From contig JAVTVY010037146.1 of assembly GCA_036873755.1 (NCBI GenBank), positions 1 through 64,000 on the forward strand: a stretch of DNA of 64,000 nucleotides. The letters are read 5' to 3'. The notes beneath the pieces were generated by a model. That model had not been told where the DNA came from. It worked only from the letters and a program-made list of their open reading frames with translations, and ran no database searches. Positions 1-9,392 of this stretch are shown in pieces. The position numbers and the translations under genes are program-made. The stretch's first letter is position 1. Each line of letters begins with the position of its first letter. The DNA comes from Hanleya hanleyi (taxonomy: Eukaryota > Mollusca > Polyplacophora > Lepidopleurida > Hanleyidae).

Positions 1-115
1 AAGAGTCAGTCGACGGCCAACCCACCGACGACGCACACCCCAGAGAAGGACTAAACCCCAGAAGAAGAAGAAGAAGAAGAGACGTAATAGTAGTAGGAGA
101 GACATCTTCGCATAA
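1..115 (+). CDS. C-terminal tail of an unidentified basic protein (partial)
   Basis: The frame starting at base 2 is open from the window edge to a TAA at 113-115. The 37 visible codons include 19 Arg or Lys, with six consecutive AAG lysine codons at 62-79. The TAA shares its last A with the ATG of the next gene (TAATG), which suggests a real gene end. Polintons and adenoviruses encode basic core-type proteins, so a nucleic-acid-binding virion protein is one possibility. That is inference: only the tail is visible, and chance openness over 115 bases cannot be excluded. Confidence 0.4.
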   Translation, partial: RVSRRPTHRRRTPQRRTKPQKKKKKKRRNSSRRDIFA

Positions 116-1425
116 TGGCCTTCATTCACTCCGAGTCATGTCCGTCTACCAACAGTGAATTGGATTTGTGGACTATTCCACCCACTCAAACCAGTGTAGC
201 CGAAGGACGTTGGGTAGAACATCGACCCCTGGCTAGCCTGACGGGCGTGGGTCCCGTAGAATTTTGCATTCAAAACAATGATACGGCCTACCTGGATTTA
301 GCCAACTCCTACTTGTACGTCAAAGCTAAAATAACGAACAGGGATGGGACGAACCTAGCGGCCGATACAAATGTAAGCCCGGTGAATCTTTGGCTGCACT
401 CCCTGTTCCAACAGGTGGATATCAGTCTGAACGATAGACTCATCAGTACGTCCACCAATACCTATCCGTATCGAGCCTACCTGGAGACGCTGTTGTCGTA
501 CGGCAGTGATGCCAAACTATCACACTTACAAGCTGAGCTGTACCACAGGGATACACCCGGATACCACAACTATCTACTCCCTGGCAATACTGGGTACGCC
601 AGACGCAAAAGATTAGCAAGCGAAAGCAAGTCCATCGATATGATGGGACGACTGCACGCCGATCTGTTCATGCAAGATCGCTACATGATGAACGGTGTAA
701 CCATCAAGATCAAGTTGATCCGTGCCTCACCTTTGTTTGCCTTAATGGCCGGTGGGGCGGAAGCTCTCGAGTCCAAGATCATCATTGAAGATGCAGTCCT
801 GTTTGTCCGTACGGTAGATTTGCAACAGGGGGTGTTGCTGAGTCACATGCAAGCCTTAGCGAAAAAACCAGCCCTGTATCCCATCCGACGCGTACAGACC
901 AAGGTGTTCTCCGTACCCGCAGGGACGATGATGGCCAACAGAGAGAATTTATTTCTAGGAGATCTGCCTAAACGTCTTACCGTGGGGTGTGTCACCAACA
1001 CCGCATTCAATGGAGCTTTGGCTGAGAATCCGTTCAAATTTCATCATTTCAACATCAACTTTGTGGCACTGCACGTGGCCGGCCATCAAATTCCAGCCCG
1101 ACCCTTACAACCAGACTTTACTAACGGAAACTATGTGCGATCCTACCTGAACCTGTTTATAGCCACAGGACAAAACAACCAGGACGAAGGCAATACCATC
1201 ACTCGAAAAGACTTTAGCCGTGGGTACACATTGTTCGCCTTTGACCTCACCCCTACCTTGGAACACGATCATCAACTGGCTTTACTGAAGAAAGGAAACC
1301 TACGGTTGGAACTGCGTTTCTCCGTGGCTCTACCCAGCACCATCAACGTGATTTGCTACGCCGAGTTTGACAACGTCATCAGCGTGGATGCGCAAAGAAA
1401 CGTGCTGTGTGACTTCTCCAGCTAA
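115..1425 (+). CDS. Double jelly-roll major capsid-like protein (F54H12.2-like)
   Basis: 436 residues, intact. It matches the remembered pattern of the 'uncharacterized protein F54H12.2-like' family of invertebrate genomes, treated as Polinton/adintovirus capsid proteins. Visible landmarks are an N-terminal LDLWTIPPTQTS segment, VNLWLHSLFQQVDISLN near residues 92-108, the MGRLHADLFMQDR segment near 178-190, YPIRRV near 255, a FDLTP segment near 380 and a C-terminal YAEFDN...RNV block. The ATG at 115 overlaps the previous stop, and the family usually starts close to this conserved region. The length is about normal for the family. It would assemble the virion shell. No frameshift or internal stop is seen, unlike the polymerase of the same element. 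Confidence 0.85.
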   Translation: MAFIHSESCPSTNSELDLWTIPPTQTSVAEGRWVEHRPLASLTGVGPVEFCIQNNDTAYLDLANSYLYVKAKITNRDGTNLAADTNVSPVNLWLHSLFQQVDISLNDRLISTSTNTYPYRAYLETLLSYGSDAKLSHLQAELYHRDTPGYHNYLLPGNTGYARRKRLASESKSIDMMGRLHADLFMQDRYMMNGVTIKIKLIRASPLFALMAGGAEALESKIIIEDAVLFVRTVDLQQGVLLSHMQALAKKPALYPIRRVQTKVFSVPAGTMMANRENLFLGDLPKRLTVGCVTNTAFNGALAENPFKFHHFNINFVALHVAGHQIPARPLQPDFTNGNYVRSYLNLFIATGQNNQDEGNTITRKDFSRGYTLFAFDLTPTLEHDHQLALLKKGNLRLELRFSVALPSTINVICYAEFDNVISVDAQRNVLCDFSS

Positions 1426-1428
1426 AAC

Positions 1429-1905
1429 ATGGATACAGAACAGCTGATGCGCATACTCCAGCGAGATCCCAAGATCCCCTTTCGAGGTGTATTTCCACGC
1501 AATGTGTTTCCCACCCACTCCACCACCCCTGCAGCCTACATTCTGAATACAGACCCAAAGAGTCGACCCGGTGAACATTGGATAGCGGTGTACGTGGACA
1601 CCCAAGGCCAAGGCGAATACTTTGATTCCTACGGACTTGCACCCCTCCATGCCGATTTAGTGAAATTCATGGACGTCTCCACGACAGAGTGGCGTTGGAA
1701 TACGCAAAGATTACAAGGCCCCTTGAGTAGTGTGTGCGGCCAGTACTGTGTGTTTTATCTCACTCACCGGAGTAGAGGACATTCACTGTCCACCATTGTA
1801 CATATGTTTGATGATTATTGTCAAGCCGAAGACCGTGATGTCCTGGTCTATGACTGGACGGCCTCTCGTTTTAATGTGCATGCACCATTTCTCTGGTTAA
1901 CTTAA
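1429..1905 (+). CDS. Adenain-like cysteine protease (peptidase C5 type)
   Basis: 158 residues, intact. Catalytic residues align with adenovirus protease: His50 in GEHWIAVYVD, Asp66 in YFDSYG, Gln96 in LQGP and the nucleophile Cys103 in SVCGQYCVFY. In adenoviruses this enzyme matures capsid and core proteins, and the Polinton homologue is presumed to do the same for the neighbouring capsid gene. The ATG lies 3 bases after the capsid stop (TAAAACATG). The same nine bases, TAAAACATG, recur at the end of this gene, where the next ATG (1909) opens only a short frame. The two genes are probably on one transcript ending at the poly(A) signal near 1980. Confidence 0.88.
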   Translation: MDTEQLMRILQRDPKIPFRGVFPRNVFPTHSTTPAAYILNTDPKSRPGEHWIAVYVDTQGQGEYFDSYGLAPLHADLVKFMDVSTTEWRWNTQRLQGPLSSVCGQYCVFYLTHRSRGHSLSTIVHMFDDYCQAEDRDVLVYDWTASRFNVHAPFLWLT

Positions 1906-1977
1906 AACATGTACTGCGCAGACCCCATATTATTATCACATTATATTGTTATGACGTTCTGACGTGAATCATTGTTG

Positions 1978-1983
1978 AATAAA
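1978..1983 (+). terminator. AATAAA poly(A) signal for the capsid/protease transcript
   Basis: AATAAA occurs 73 bases after the protease stop and is followed by a T/G-rich stretch, as expected for 3'-end formation of the rightward transcript. Confidence 0.6.
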
Positions 1984-2022
1984 GGGTTGAAAAAACACAA
2001 AAAATGATTTTGACTCTCTCTC

Positions 2023-2028
2023 TTTATT
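2023..2028 (-). terminator. AATAAA poly(A) signal for the polymerase transcript
   Basis: TTTATT on the + strand reads AATAAA on the minus strand. It lies about 230 bases beyond the polymerase stop and only 40 bases from the oppositely oriented signal, so the two mRNAs would end nearly back to back. A polymerase transcript ending here would carry the tRNA gene in its 3' UTR. Confidence 0.5.
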
Positions 2029-2104
2029 TAAGTCAACAAGAAGGATATATACAAATAGAATACAGGTGGTATGTACACATAGAATAGTAGTAGTAGTAGT
2101 GATT

Positions 2105-2111
2105 AAAAAAA
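2105..2111 (-). terminator. Pol III terminator of tRNA-Leu
   Basis: Seven A on the + strand are a T7 run on the minus strand, starting 4 bases after the tRNA 3' end. Confidence 0.7.
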
Positions 2112-2115
2112 GTTC

Positions 2116-2200
2116 TGCCAGGAGTAGGATTTGAACCTACGACGGGATTGCGCCCACCAGCACTTAGGACTGGCGCCTTAGACCACTCGGCCATCCTGAC
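2116..2200 (-). tRNA. tRNA-Leu (anticodon UAA), class II
   Basis: An 85-base cloverleaf on the minus strand. The 7-bp acceptor stem (GTCAGGA with TCCTGGC) has one G-U pair and discriminator A. The A box reads TGGCCGAGTGG and the B box GGTTCAAATCC. The long variable arm has a GGG/CCC stem, and the T stem is GTAGG/CCTAC. The anticodon stem CCAGT/GCTGG closes a 7-base loop CCTAAGT, giving anticodon TAA. Base 33 is C instead of the nearly universal U, and the stem has a terminal U-G pair. A T7 run four bases downstream is a good Pol III terminator. The gene has the polymerase's orientation and lies 53 bases past its stop. Confidence 0.85.
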
Positions 2201-2253
2201 TTTTTTTTACAGTTTTTATAACTCGTGACTCCACAGTTAATGTTCCACATTTT

Positions 2254-3885
2254 TTACAAGTCCAAGTAGGTAGTGCTGACACCGTCGGCCAATACTTTTC
2301 GTTTGGGATAAAAGAAAGTAAAGGCGTCTCGTTGCTGGATATAGGTGCGTATCTCATGGCCCACCACGCGAAATCCTCGATTCGTGCCACTCGCACTGGC
2401 CTGGCTTTGCAACACGTCCAGGTAAAGAGCTTTGTCGATGTTGGGATCGCGCCTGTTCACTCCTTTGCAGCTAAACTTATTTTCGTCTCCCCCGTAACAG
2501 TAATACGTCTTGGAGGAGAGCGCAATCATAGCATCCCCACTCCACTCCAGCTTGAAGAGCCCGGGCGTCCGCTTATCATACTGGTAATGGTCACGTTGCG
2601 GTAACCACTGGTCCCGTTCCATCTCATACTGGTGCCGTAACTCGGGTTTCACCAGGGACTCCCAATCCGCATTAGAGACGGCCATGTAGGCCGAGTCCGT
2701 GTCCATCTCCATGAGTTGCCAGTCTGATGCATTAAAATAGACACCCATAAAGTCATACAGAAACTGCAGCATGCGCAGCTTGGCCACCTGGTATACCATA
2801 CATCCAATCTGCAGGGGTAAGTTGTAACGGATAGTCTTCTTGGCTGAAGTGATTTCATACGTGTCGTCATCGATGACCTCCACCGACCGAAAGAGAGGAG
2901 AATTGACCTTTTTGCGGGCTTGAGTCGTCGTACAAATGTTCACGTTCACGTGCTTATCCTGGTTGGTTACTGTTTTGCCATAATAGCCGTTGCCCGTGAG
3001 CTTCCAACTTTCACCGATGATGGCCTTACTGGGGTCTTGGTCGCCTTGACGACGGGCAGCCGTCACAATGTCGGCATTCGCCGCAAAACAGGCGTGAGGT
3101 ACGTACTGTATGACTTGGTGTATTTTCGTAATCTCCAGACCGTGCCGCATATACCACTGCAGCAGCGGAGTGCCCAACAACATCTTCTCTCCCCACATAC
3201 TACCAATTAACATGCGACGCGGATGCGGTAAACACTCGTGTTGATCTGCGTAGGCCCCCATGGTGGTCCCAATATCATCTCGTCCCACCAGCGTGTTCTT
3301 AAAGATGGGCGGGCACTGGGCGAAGACAGGTTTGAGAGTGTCGGGAACATGCAAATCACATTCTACAAAGCCGTACAGGTCCCCCGAACGAATGGCGTCG
3401 AACATCTGGGGTAGACTCAGCAGTCGACGACGACACAACGGATACTCGCGCTCTTTTAAGAAACGCCGTAAATGAGGTAGGGCCTCACACAGGGTGTGAA
3501 ATTGACACTCCCACATCTCAATGAGATGGTAACCTCTCTCTTTCACATAATCCGCGTTCTCCACCACTTCTTTCCGTAATTCCTCACCTGTTTTACCACG
3601 TCGGTCGTTGAAACACCCAGCACTAAAATGGCATTCGTGACCGTGCCAATAGCAACCGTAAAATTGGAATACAGTGGGTGTGTTACCCACCAGGGCAAAC
3701 CCATCGACGGGGAGGCGCCGATCGCCTATGCGCTTCTCTGTGGCGTTGGTCTGGTGTCGTATAGTAATTTCCCGTCGATAGGCTTCCCAATCTATCCACT
3801 GGTCGGCGAGATGTTTGGAAGAAGCGCGTTGGGGCGTAAAATGCCGCCCTTCGGCCAACCAACGTGTGTAATGCCCACTGGGCAT
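2254..3885 (-). pseudogene. Protein-primed DNA polymerase B, C-terminal half (after in-frame TGA)
   Basis: 543 codons from the first ATG; the frame is open up to the TGA at 3901-3903 and is the same frame as the N-terminal half. Near residues 60-85 is a VDGF...FYGCYWHGHEC segment typical of a Vsr-like endonuclease insertion in invertebrate DNA_pol_B_2 proteins. Polymerase motif B is at about 295-303 (KLTGNGYYG), motif C is DTDS at 395-398, and a KxEW-type motif lies near 445. Motif A lies on the other side of the TGA, so this half alone could not be an active polymerase. A separate protein starting at 3885 is possible but not expected. Confidence 0.85.
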
Positions 3886-3900
3886 AGGTTGAGCGAGTGA

Positions 3901-6159
3901 TCACAAGTACAACGCATTGGCATCGAAACCGATAATCTTTGCACAAGATTTTCCACCCGGCAGAGTAGTCACGTCCTTCTCGTGATAACGGTGGAATATA
4001 AGACTGGGACCACCCACAATGTTCGCCTTTAAACACTCATGCATGTCCGCATCTTTCTGCTGTATCAACGAAAAGTACGTCGGACACGCTTGAAAAAGAT
4101 GGCGAAGCGCCACACCCGGTAAACTTAAACACTCCTTGAAGATGTCCACATGCATTTCACGACGAAACAATTGAACCATTTTCTCAGCCGCTTCCAGGAA
4201 AGGAACCACATCCAGGTTATTATACCATATGAGGAAATCTCGCATCGTCTCCATGTGTTGGTCGTTCCATACCTGCTCTAGTTCACGGTACGCGTCTTCC
4301 GGACATTCCACTTGCTTCAAATCGTTAAAGAAGGCCTCCCGCGGTGGCAACTGTGTTTCCGCCAAACGGTCGAGCGTCGATATATACGTGTAAGGGAACA
4401 GACCTTTCGTTTGTGCACAGTCATACGCCTTCACCCACTGATCATAACTATAATTAGGCGCTAGGTAGTTGCGTACATCCAGGAAACGGAGTGATGTGGT
4501 AGTCAGGGCCATATGATTATTGATCTTCTTGATGACCGACTTGATGGTATTCGCCTGGGCCAAGTAAGGGTAGAGAAATTCCTTCACCATATTTAAATCA
4601 TAGCGCCCCGAGTTGAACCCCAGCACCGGTAACTGGCCTAGGTATTGTAAAAAACGCGCTTTCAATTTCTCGGCATACGGTTTGGGTAAAGGCACATCAT
4701 CCTGCGACTGCATGGGCTCCGACTGCGACTCCGACTCCGACTCCGACTCTTCATCATCACTAAACGCTACACCCGGTATAGGAATCCGATCGTCCAGTTG
4801 GTCCAGTATGTCCTGGAACTTGCACACCAACAATTCCGTACTAGCCGCGCTGACTTCTTCTAAATACCCCATCATGCGGGAGATTAACTCATGGGCATCC
4901 CCGGTAGACACGAAACAGACCGGTGCAGCGTCATAGCCAGGTACGTTGCTGGAAATGCTCACACTGAGGGGAATATGGCGCTGCGTCCACTGTGTTTCGG
5001 ATGAAAACAAGTCCATGGGCTCCAACAAGGCCTCAAAATCATAACACGCCCGGTACGGAAAATAACGGTCCGCCTCCGGTATGATGAGACCCTCATCGGC
5101 CAGTTCCTCGAAAATAGTAGGCGTATTATGATACACACCACCAGCATAGACTCGCTTCACAGCGTTCGTACAACTCTTCTCGTGTCGATGTAAGTTGGAG
5201 GCACGGTGAAACACCCGATGGCATTGGGCACAACTGTAAGACTCACAATACTGGCGCATATTGTGTATCAACGAAAAATGACTCACGCCATTGTAGTCAA
5301 ACACATTCACTTTCATGGTAGAAGCGTACCGTTCTGTGGAACGACGCACCAATTCAGCCACCAATGTATCGTCCTCCTCCCGTTGTAATCGGTATACAAA
5401 GATATTGATGTTAAATAAGGTTTCCACGTCATCCAAATTCTTGAAAGGAACGCCACGGAAGTGCCGCTCATCCATGTCTTGCTGCTCTAAGTACTGTTGC
5501 CAATAGGGATTGGCCACTGTGTCACAAGTCTGCGGGTCACACTCGTCCACATGTACGGCCAAACACCGAAACAAACATTTCCGATCTTTGTAGGCCCCAT
5601 GTCCCCCTCGCGTTAATGCATACAGACCGCGTCGACGAAGCAGCCAAGGAGGAAGTAGTACAGGAGCACCGATAGGATGATCTCTCATTTTCGTGACGAA
5701 AAATGTGACGTTGGTCACCCTTTCCACAAGCCATTCGGAATTGGGACGTTGCAACAGGGCCCATTGCAACGGATCCAACGTAGTCAATTGTTCAAGCAGT
5801 GGCTGCAGGGAAATCTCTTCCGTTACGGTGAACGGCTGGTCAAACACATACGTATTATTACTCGGGTAATAATACCGCAGCTGGTCCGTGTTCTTCTGCC
5901 GTAAAATATACCCAAATGTCATATTCAACTTGAACGCTGTCACCTGGTCTCTGAATATGCTCTCAGCGTAAGTAGACAAATACGTGAAGTCTTCCAGTCG
6001 AAAGTTATACAAATCCAATAGACGACGGTTACGGTGAAAACAATGGCGTATGGTAGGCCAGTGTCGTTGATAAAGCTGCCTCACACGCTCGTCTTCAGGC
6101 AAAACTTCTACAGGAGGGACTGCTGGGTCAAAGGGAAAATCTTCCATGCTTCCAAACAC
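3901..6159 (-). pseudogene. Protein-primed DNA polymerase B, N-terminal half (ends at in-frame TGA)
   Basis: 752 codons, ending at TGA 3901-3903 immediately after motif A (FDANALYL). Order of features: a region at 187-300 with DRKCLFR (Asp192, Cys195) and SHFSL (His294) that resembles an OTU-type protease core; a C2H2 zinc finger at about 310-330 (CAQC...HRHEKSC); exonuclease motif I DFE at 374-376; an acidic Ser/Glu repeat at 467-480; exonuclease II NSGRYD at 516-521; exonuclease III YNNLD at 646-650. The enzyme would replicate the element by protein priming. The start is the first ATG before the well-formed N-terminal region. The stop is the only lesion seen over about 1,300 codons, so it is recent, a sequencing error, or read through. 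Confidence 0.87.
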
Positions 6160-6164
6160 ACGCG

Positions 6165-6360
6165 GCAGGGTGGCTGGTTAGAGGTCAGGCAAGAGGTGGT
6201 CAGGCAGGCTGGCTGAACAAGTAGGCAGGCAGGAGCAGGCTGACTGGCTGGCTGGTTGGTTACAGGTAAAACAGGAACGGGGCAGGCAGGAGCTGGCACG
6301 GATCAGGCAGGCTGGCTGGACAAGCAGGCAGGCAGGCAGGCAGGCAAATCAGGTCAGTGG
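6165..6360. repeat. CAGG/CTGG-rich simple repeat
   Basis: Irregular runs of GGCAGG, GGCTGG and CAGGCAGG fill about 200 bases directly upstream of the polymerase start. The region has no coding signal and may lie near the element's right end or inside its terminal repeat. Confidence 0.7.
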
Positions 6361-6464
6361 TGAAAAAACTTCCCAAAGTAGTCCAATGATTATAACCCAT
6401 TCACTAAAAATCACCTACTTTTATATGTTTTTCACCCCATTCCCGAACATTCACGAACCCACTC

Positions 6465-6695
6465 CGACATCTTGCTTTACAACAGGGCCCACAACCACCA
6501 TTTTCCTTTACAACAGGGACGACAACCGCCATCTTGCTTTACAACAGCACCGACAACCGACATCTTGCTTTCCACCATGCACGAACAGCTCCGAACCACA
6601 CCGAACACACCCGAACATCACCGAACCACACCGCCATCTTGCTTTACAACAGGGCCGACACCCACCATCTTGCTTTACAACAGGGACGACACCTC
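6465..6695 (+). repeat. 31-33 bp degenerate tandem repeat
   Basis: The motif CATCTTGCTTTACAACAG or close variants starts near 6468, 6498, 6529, 6559, 6633 and 6665. The gap before 6633 is filled by ACCGAACAC-type repeats. Short ORFs here are repeat translations. Confidence 0.7.
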
Positions 6696-6699
6696 AACC

Positions 6700-7400
6700 A
6701 ATCAAATTCAACCTCACACTTACAATTCAACCAATCAAAAGCCTCGTTACAAAACCAACCAGTTGTGACGTCATAGTTACATCCGGGTGGATGGAGGCTT
6801 TAACTGCTCACTATACACTACTCAGGTGCAGCTCTCTATCAGGTTCACTGGTCTGTTTTCATTCGCGTACTCACTGCGTAGAGCCAATTCTTGTTTACGG
6901 GTCACTTTCGTGTGGAGCGTCGAAGCCGATAGCTGAGATCATTTCGCCCAACAAGTTTTTCAAAGCGTTTGAATTCATGTCCTGTCACTTTATGGACCAA
7001 GTCCTGTCACTTTATCGACCATGCCCTTAAGGTTCACCAATTTTCCACAGAAGGACACTCAGGAACAGATAACTGTTGCTATCATTATACTTGACTGAAG
7101 AGGCCATGTTCACGAGATCCGCCTTCCATTAACCTTCTATCCTACGACAAGGACGCTGCTTGCCTACAGATCAGTTTTAAGGAAAACGCCTTTCGTTCTT
7201 TAAACAAAGCCCCGACCTGTGGCCCACTGATATTTTAGTCATGCTTCAGCACAGGTTTGTATAAATCATACACTACCACAGGAGCATTTTCACTTTCGAG
7301 CTAACAGTCACAATCAAAGAGATACCTGAGATACATATACTCTGAAAACGACTTGAAATTCATTTGAATAAAGAACAATGGCCAGTGATAAGGATTTTAT
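6700..7400. other. Region without recognised genes
   Basis: Contains a TGACGTCA site near 6765 and a 21-base direct duplication (GTCCTGTCACTTTAT) near 6980-7010. Nothing else is recognised. Confidence 0.5.
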
Positions 7401-7409
7401 GTGTAGAAC

Positions 7410-7620
7410 AGCATCATGTCTTGCTGACATCATTGAAAATTGTTGACCTCTTCTCTCTTGTAGGAAACCGTCTTGTGTTTTTTTTATTATTTTTGTTACA
7501 TACGCATCTGGAATATGGTGTTAACTGTCATACGAAGTAGGTATTTCGATTGTTGACGCGGGAATTTTTTCATGGGCGACAGCTCAGAGTTGAATGTCGG
7601 ATCTGACGTTGGCTATCTGA
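7410..7620 (-). repeat. Copy of the Penelope-linked repeat (minus)
   Basis: Read on the minus strand this carries the landmarks of the repeat found beside Penelope-like fragments at 22 and 30 kb: TAGTTTCC/GGTTTCCTACAAG, GGTCAACAATTTTCA and GCAAGACATGATG in order. Confidence 0.6.
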
Positions 7621-7689
7621 TATATTTCCTTTAAGACATTTGAACACTCGCTCGGACACCCGCTATTTGATCATTAGGCAATCATCGTC

Positions 7690-7930
7690 CATGAAGCATA
7701 AGACTATATTACCGCCAAAATCCACGCAGCATAGAATCAATTATATAAATAGGGGTTCAAACAGCTAGTTTCTCGCAAGACAGAAGCGGTCAACAGTTTT
7801 CAGTGATACGGACAAGATATCTCGAGGCTCCTATCGTCAAATCCGTACCACTAATCTGTATTCTGCTTCCAAAATCGATAGCTTCAGTGTTGTATCTCGG
7901 GCATGGTTTGAGTCACGGACTGAGATATAA
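7690..7930 (+). repeat. Copy of the Penelope-linked repeat (plus)
   Basis: TAGTTTCTCGCAAGA, GGTCAACAGTTTTCAGTGAT, CAAATCCGTA and GTATCTCGG follow in the same order as in the 22 and 30 kb copies. It faces the copy at 7410-7620, so the two form an inverted pair. Confidence 0.55.
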
Positions 7931-8880
7931 ACCAATCGACACTGTCTATCAATATAGCTTCATGATATGACAATATGAAAAGATGATATGGCGCGAACGC
8001 AGCATATTATAAACTTGCGCATGTTGAAGCTAACCAAGAATGTATGATCAATATGAACTGCGAGTTCAGTATGTTTTTACCCCATTGGACAAAATATTTA
8101 AATTCCTCGAAAAATTTAGACTCAATGCTATTTACATGTAGTTTAATGGGTTTCAGGCCCGATCCTATATGATCTGATGTATGAGGATGAGTTCACTGCA
8201 TACTGTAGACTGGATGAGTCTCTATTTCATATGTACTATTTAATAAAAATAAAATGATCTTTAAATACGTTTGATAAATAAATAAATAAAATGAAAAAAA
8301 AAAAATGAAAAAAATATTTTTAAAATAGAGACTGGACGATTTGATGGGTTTCGTCGTGTAAAGATTCTATCTGGAGGCGTGGTTAGTCTGGACGATTGGC
8401 ATGTTTTTACCTTCGGTCGCAACATTTGTATCAATTTCATTCTAACGTCATACTGTGACGTCTCGGCAGTACCGTCATTCCCATTGTTGAGGTCATGGTA
8501 GTAACGTCATTTTCATTGTTGACGTCCCATGAACGCATTGCTTCCAGTGTGCGTATATGAACGAACCAATCAAATCCTTTGAGTTGGGAGCGGGGTCAGA
8601 ATACGGGGTTTTCATTGGTGACAAAAAATGCACAGTATATTGTGCATTTTTTCTTGCAAAGTTAGCTCCCTTGTGACGTTCCGTCCAGTCCCTGTTTCAA
8701 GCATTTCTTAAGAGGCAGAGTTACTTTCTCTTGTTTCCCGTTTAAAATACATTATGAAACATGGGCTGGATCCAGCCTATGCATACTGGTGTGACGGGAT
8801 CATTGTTTTTCTCTGATTTAATTGTGGACCCGATAGTTATCGTGTCAGGCTTTAACCTAGACCTGCGTGACTGCGCCTTG
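7930..8880. other. AT-rich non-coding DNA with CRE-like repeats and a hairpin
   Basis: About 8440-8535 holds repeated ACGTCATTnnCATTGTTGACGTC-like blocks. Positions 8623-8652 form a perfect 12-bp hairpin (AAAAAATGCACA, 6-base loop, then its complement). No gene is recognised. Confidence 0.5.
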
Positions 8881-9392
8881 ACTGTGGTAATCAAGGTGAA
8901 TTATATTTTCAATCCAAAACCTGCCAAATCAGATTTTTTTTAGAAGTTTACATATTGAAATATCAGCCTAAAAAAAGCTGAGATGCTCCGTTGTATAAAA
9001 ATGGAGATATGATTGATCAAAATGTGCTCCTCGGCCTGATTTGATATTTTTGAGGCATTTACAGTGAGGATTTTCTCTTATAGCAAAAATATGACACCTC
9101 AAACCAAAATATTTTTGTCAGACAATATATTAGGAAGTTTGTTTATTGAAAAGAACCTCGAATGGTTTTTGTTTGAGGTGTCATATTTTTGCTACAGGAG
9201 AAAACCCTTCATGAAAATGCCCAAAAATACCAAAATAAGCCCGAAAGCACATTTTGATCAATCATATCTCCATTTTTATGCAACTGAACATCTCAGTTTT
9301 TTCGAAGGGGATATTTCGGTATGTAAACTTCAAGAAAAATCTTATATGGCAGGTTTTGGAGTGGAAATAAAATCGGCTTTATTACCATCACA
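8881..9392. mobile_element. Foldback (inverted-repeat) element
   Basis: Two imperfect arms of roughly 200 bases point towards each other. Shared blocks include AATCCAAAACCTGCC, GAAGTTTACAT, TCATATCTCCATTTTTAT (and its complement) and ATGACACCTCAAAC. The arms begin near 8881 and end near 9392 with a short centre near 9100-9160. No target duplication was identified. A 136-codon ORF (9064-9474) runs across the right arm and centre; it has no recognised domain. Confidence 0.65.

Larger units (their letters stand above)
1..6400. mobile_element. Partial Polinton/adintovirus-type element
   Basis: Three hallmark genes of Polinton (Maverick) elements and adintoviruses lie together: a capsid-like protein, an adenain-like protease and a protein-primed family B DNA polymerase. 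The DNA is visibly richer in GC than the rest of the window. The genes form two converging groups that meet near 2.0 kb, with a tRNA gene in the gap. Integrase, packaging ATPase, minor capsid gene and left terminal repeat are not in view and may lie left of position 1. The right limit is uncertain: polymerase coding ends at 6159 and simple repeats follow. Terminal inverted repeats and target duplication could not be examined because the left end is missing. Confidence 0.85.

Noticed and set aside
3901..3903. Reading TGA as programmed readthrough or recoding
   Set aside because: The following bases do not match the known efficient readthrough context, no recoding structure is evident, and ordinary nuclear code is expected.
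6386..7030. 214-codon ORF on the plus strand
   Set aside because: Its middle is a translation of a 31-33 bp tandem repeat, with neighbouring ORFs in other frames showing the same repetition.
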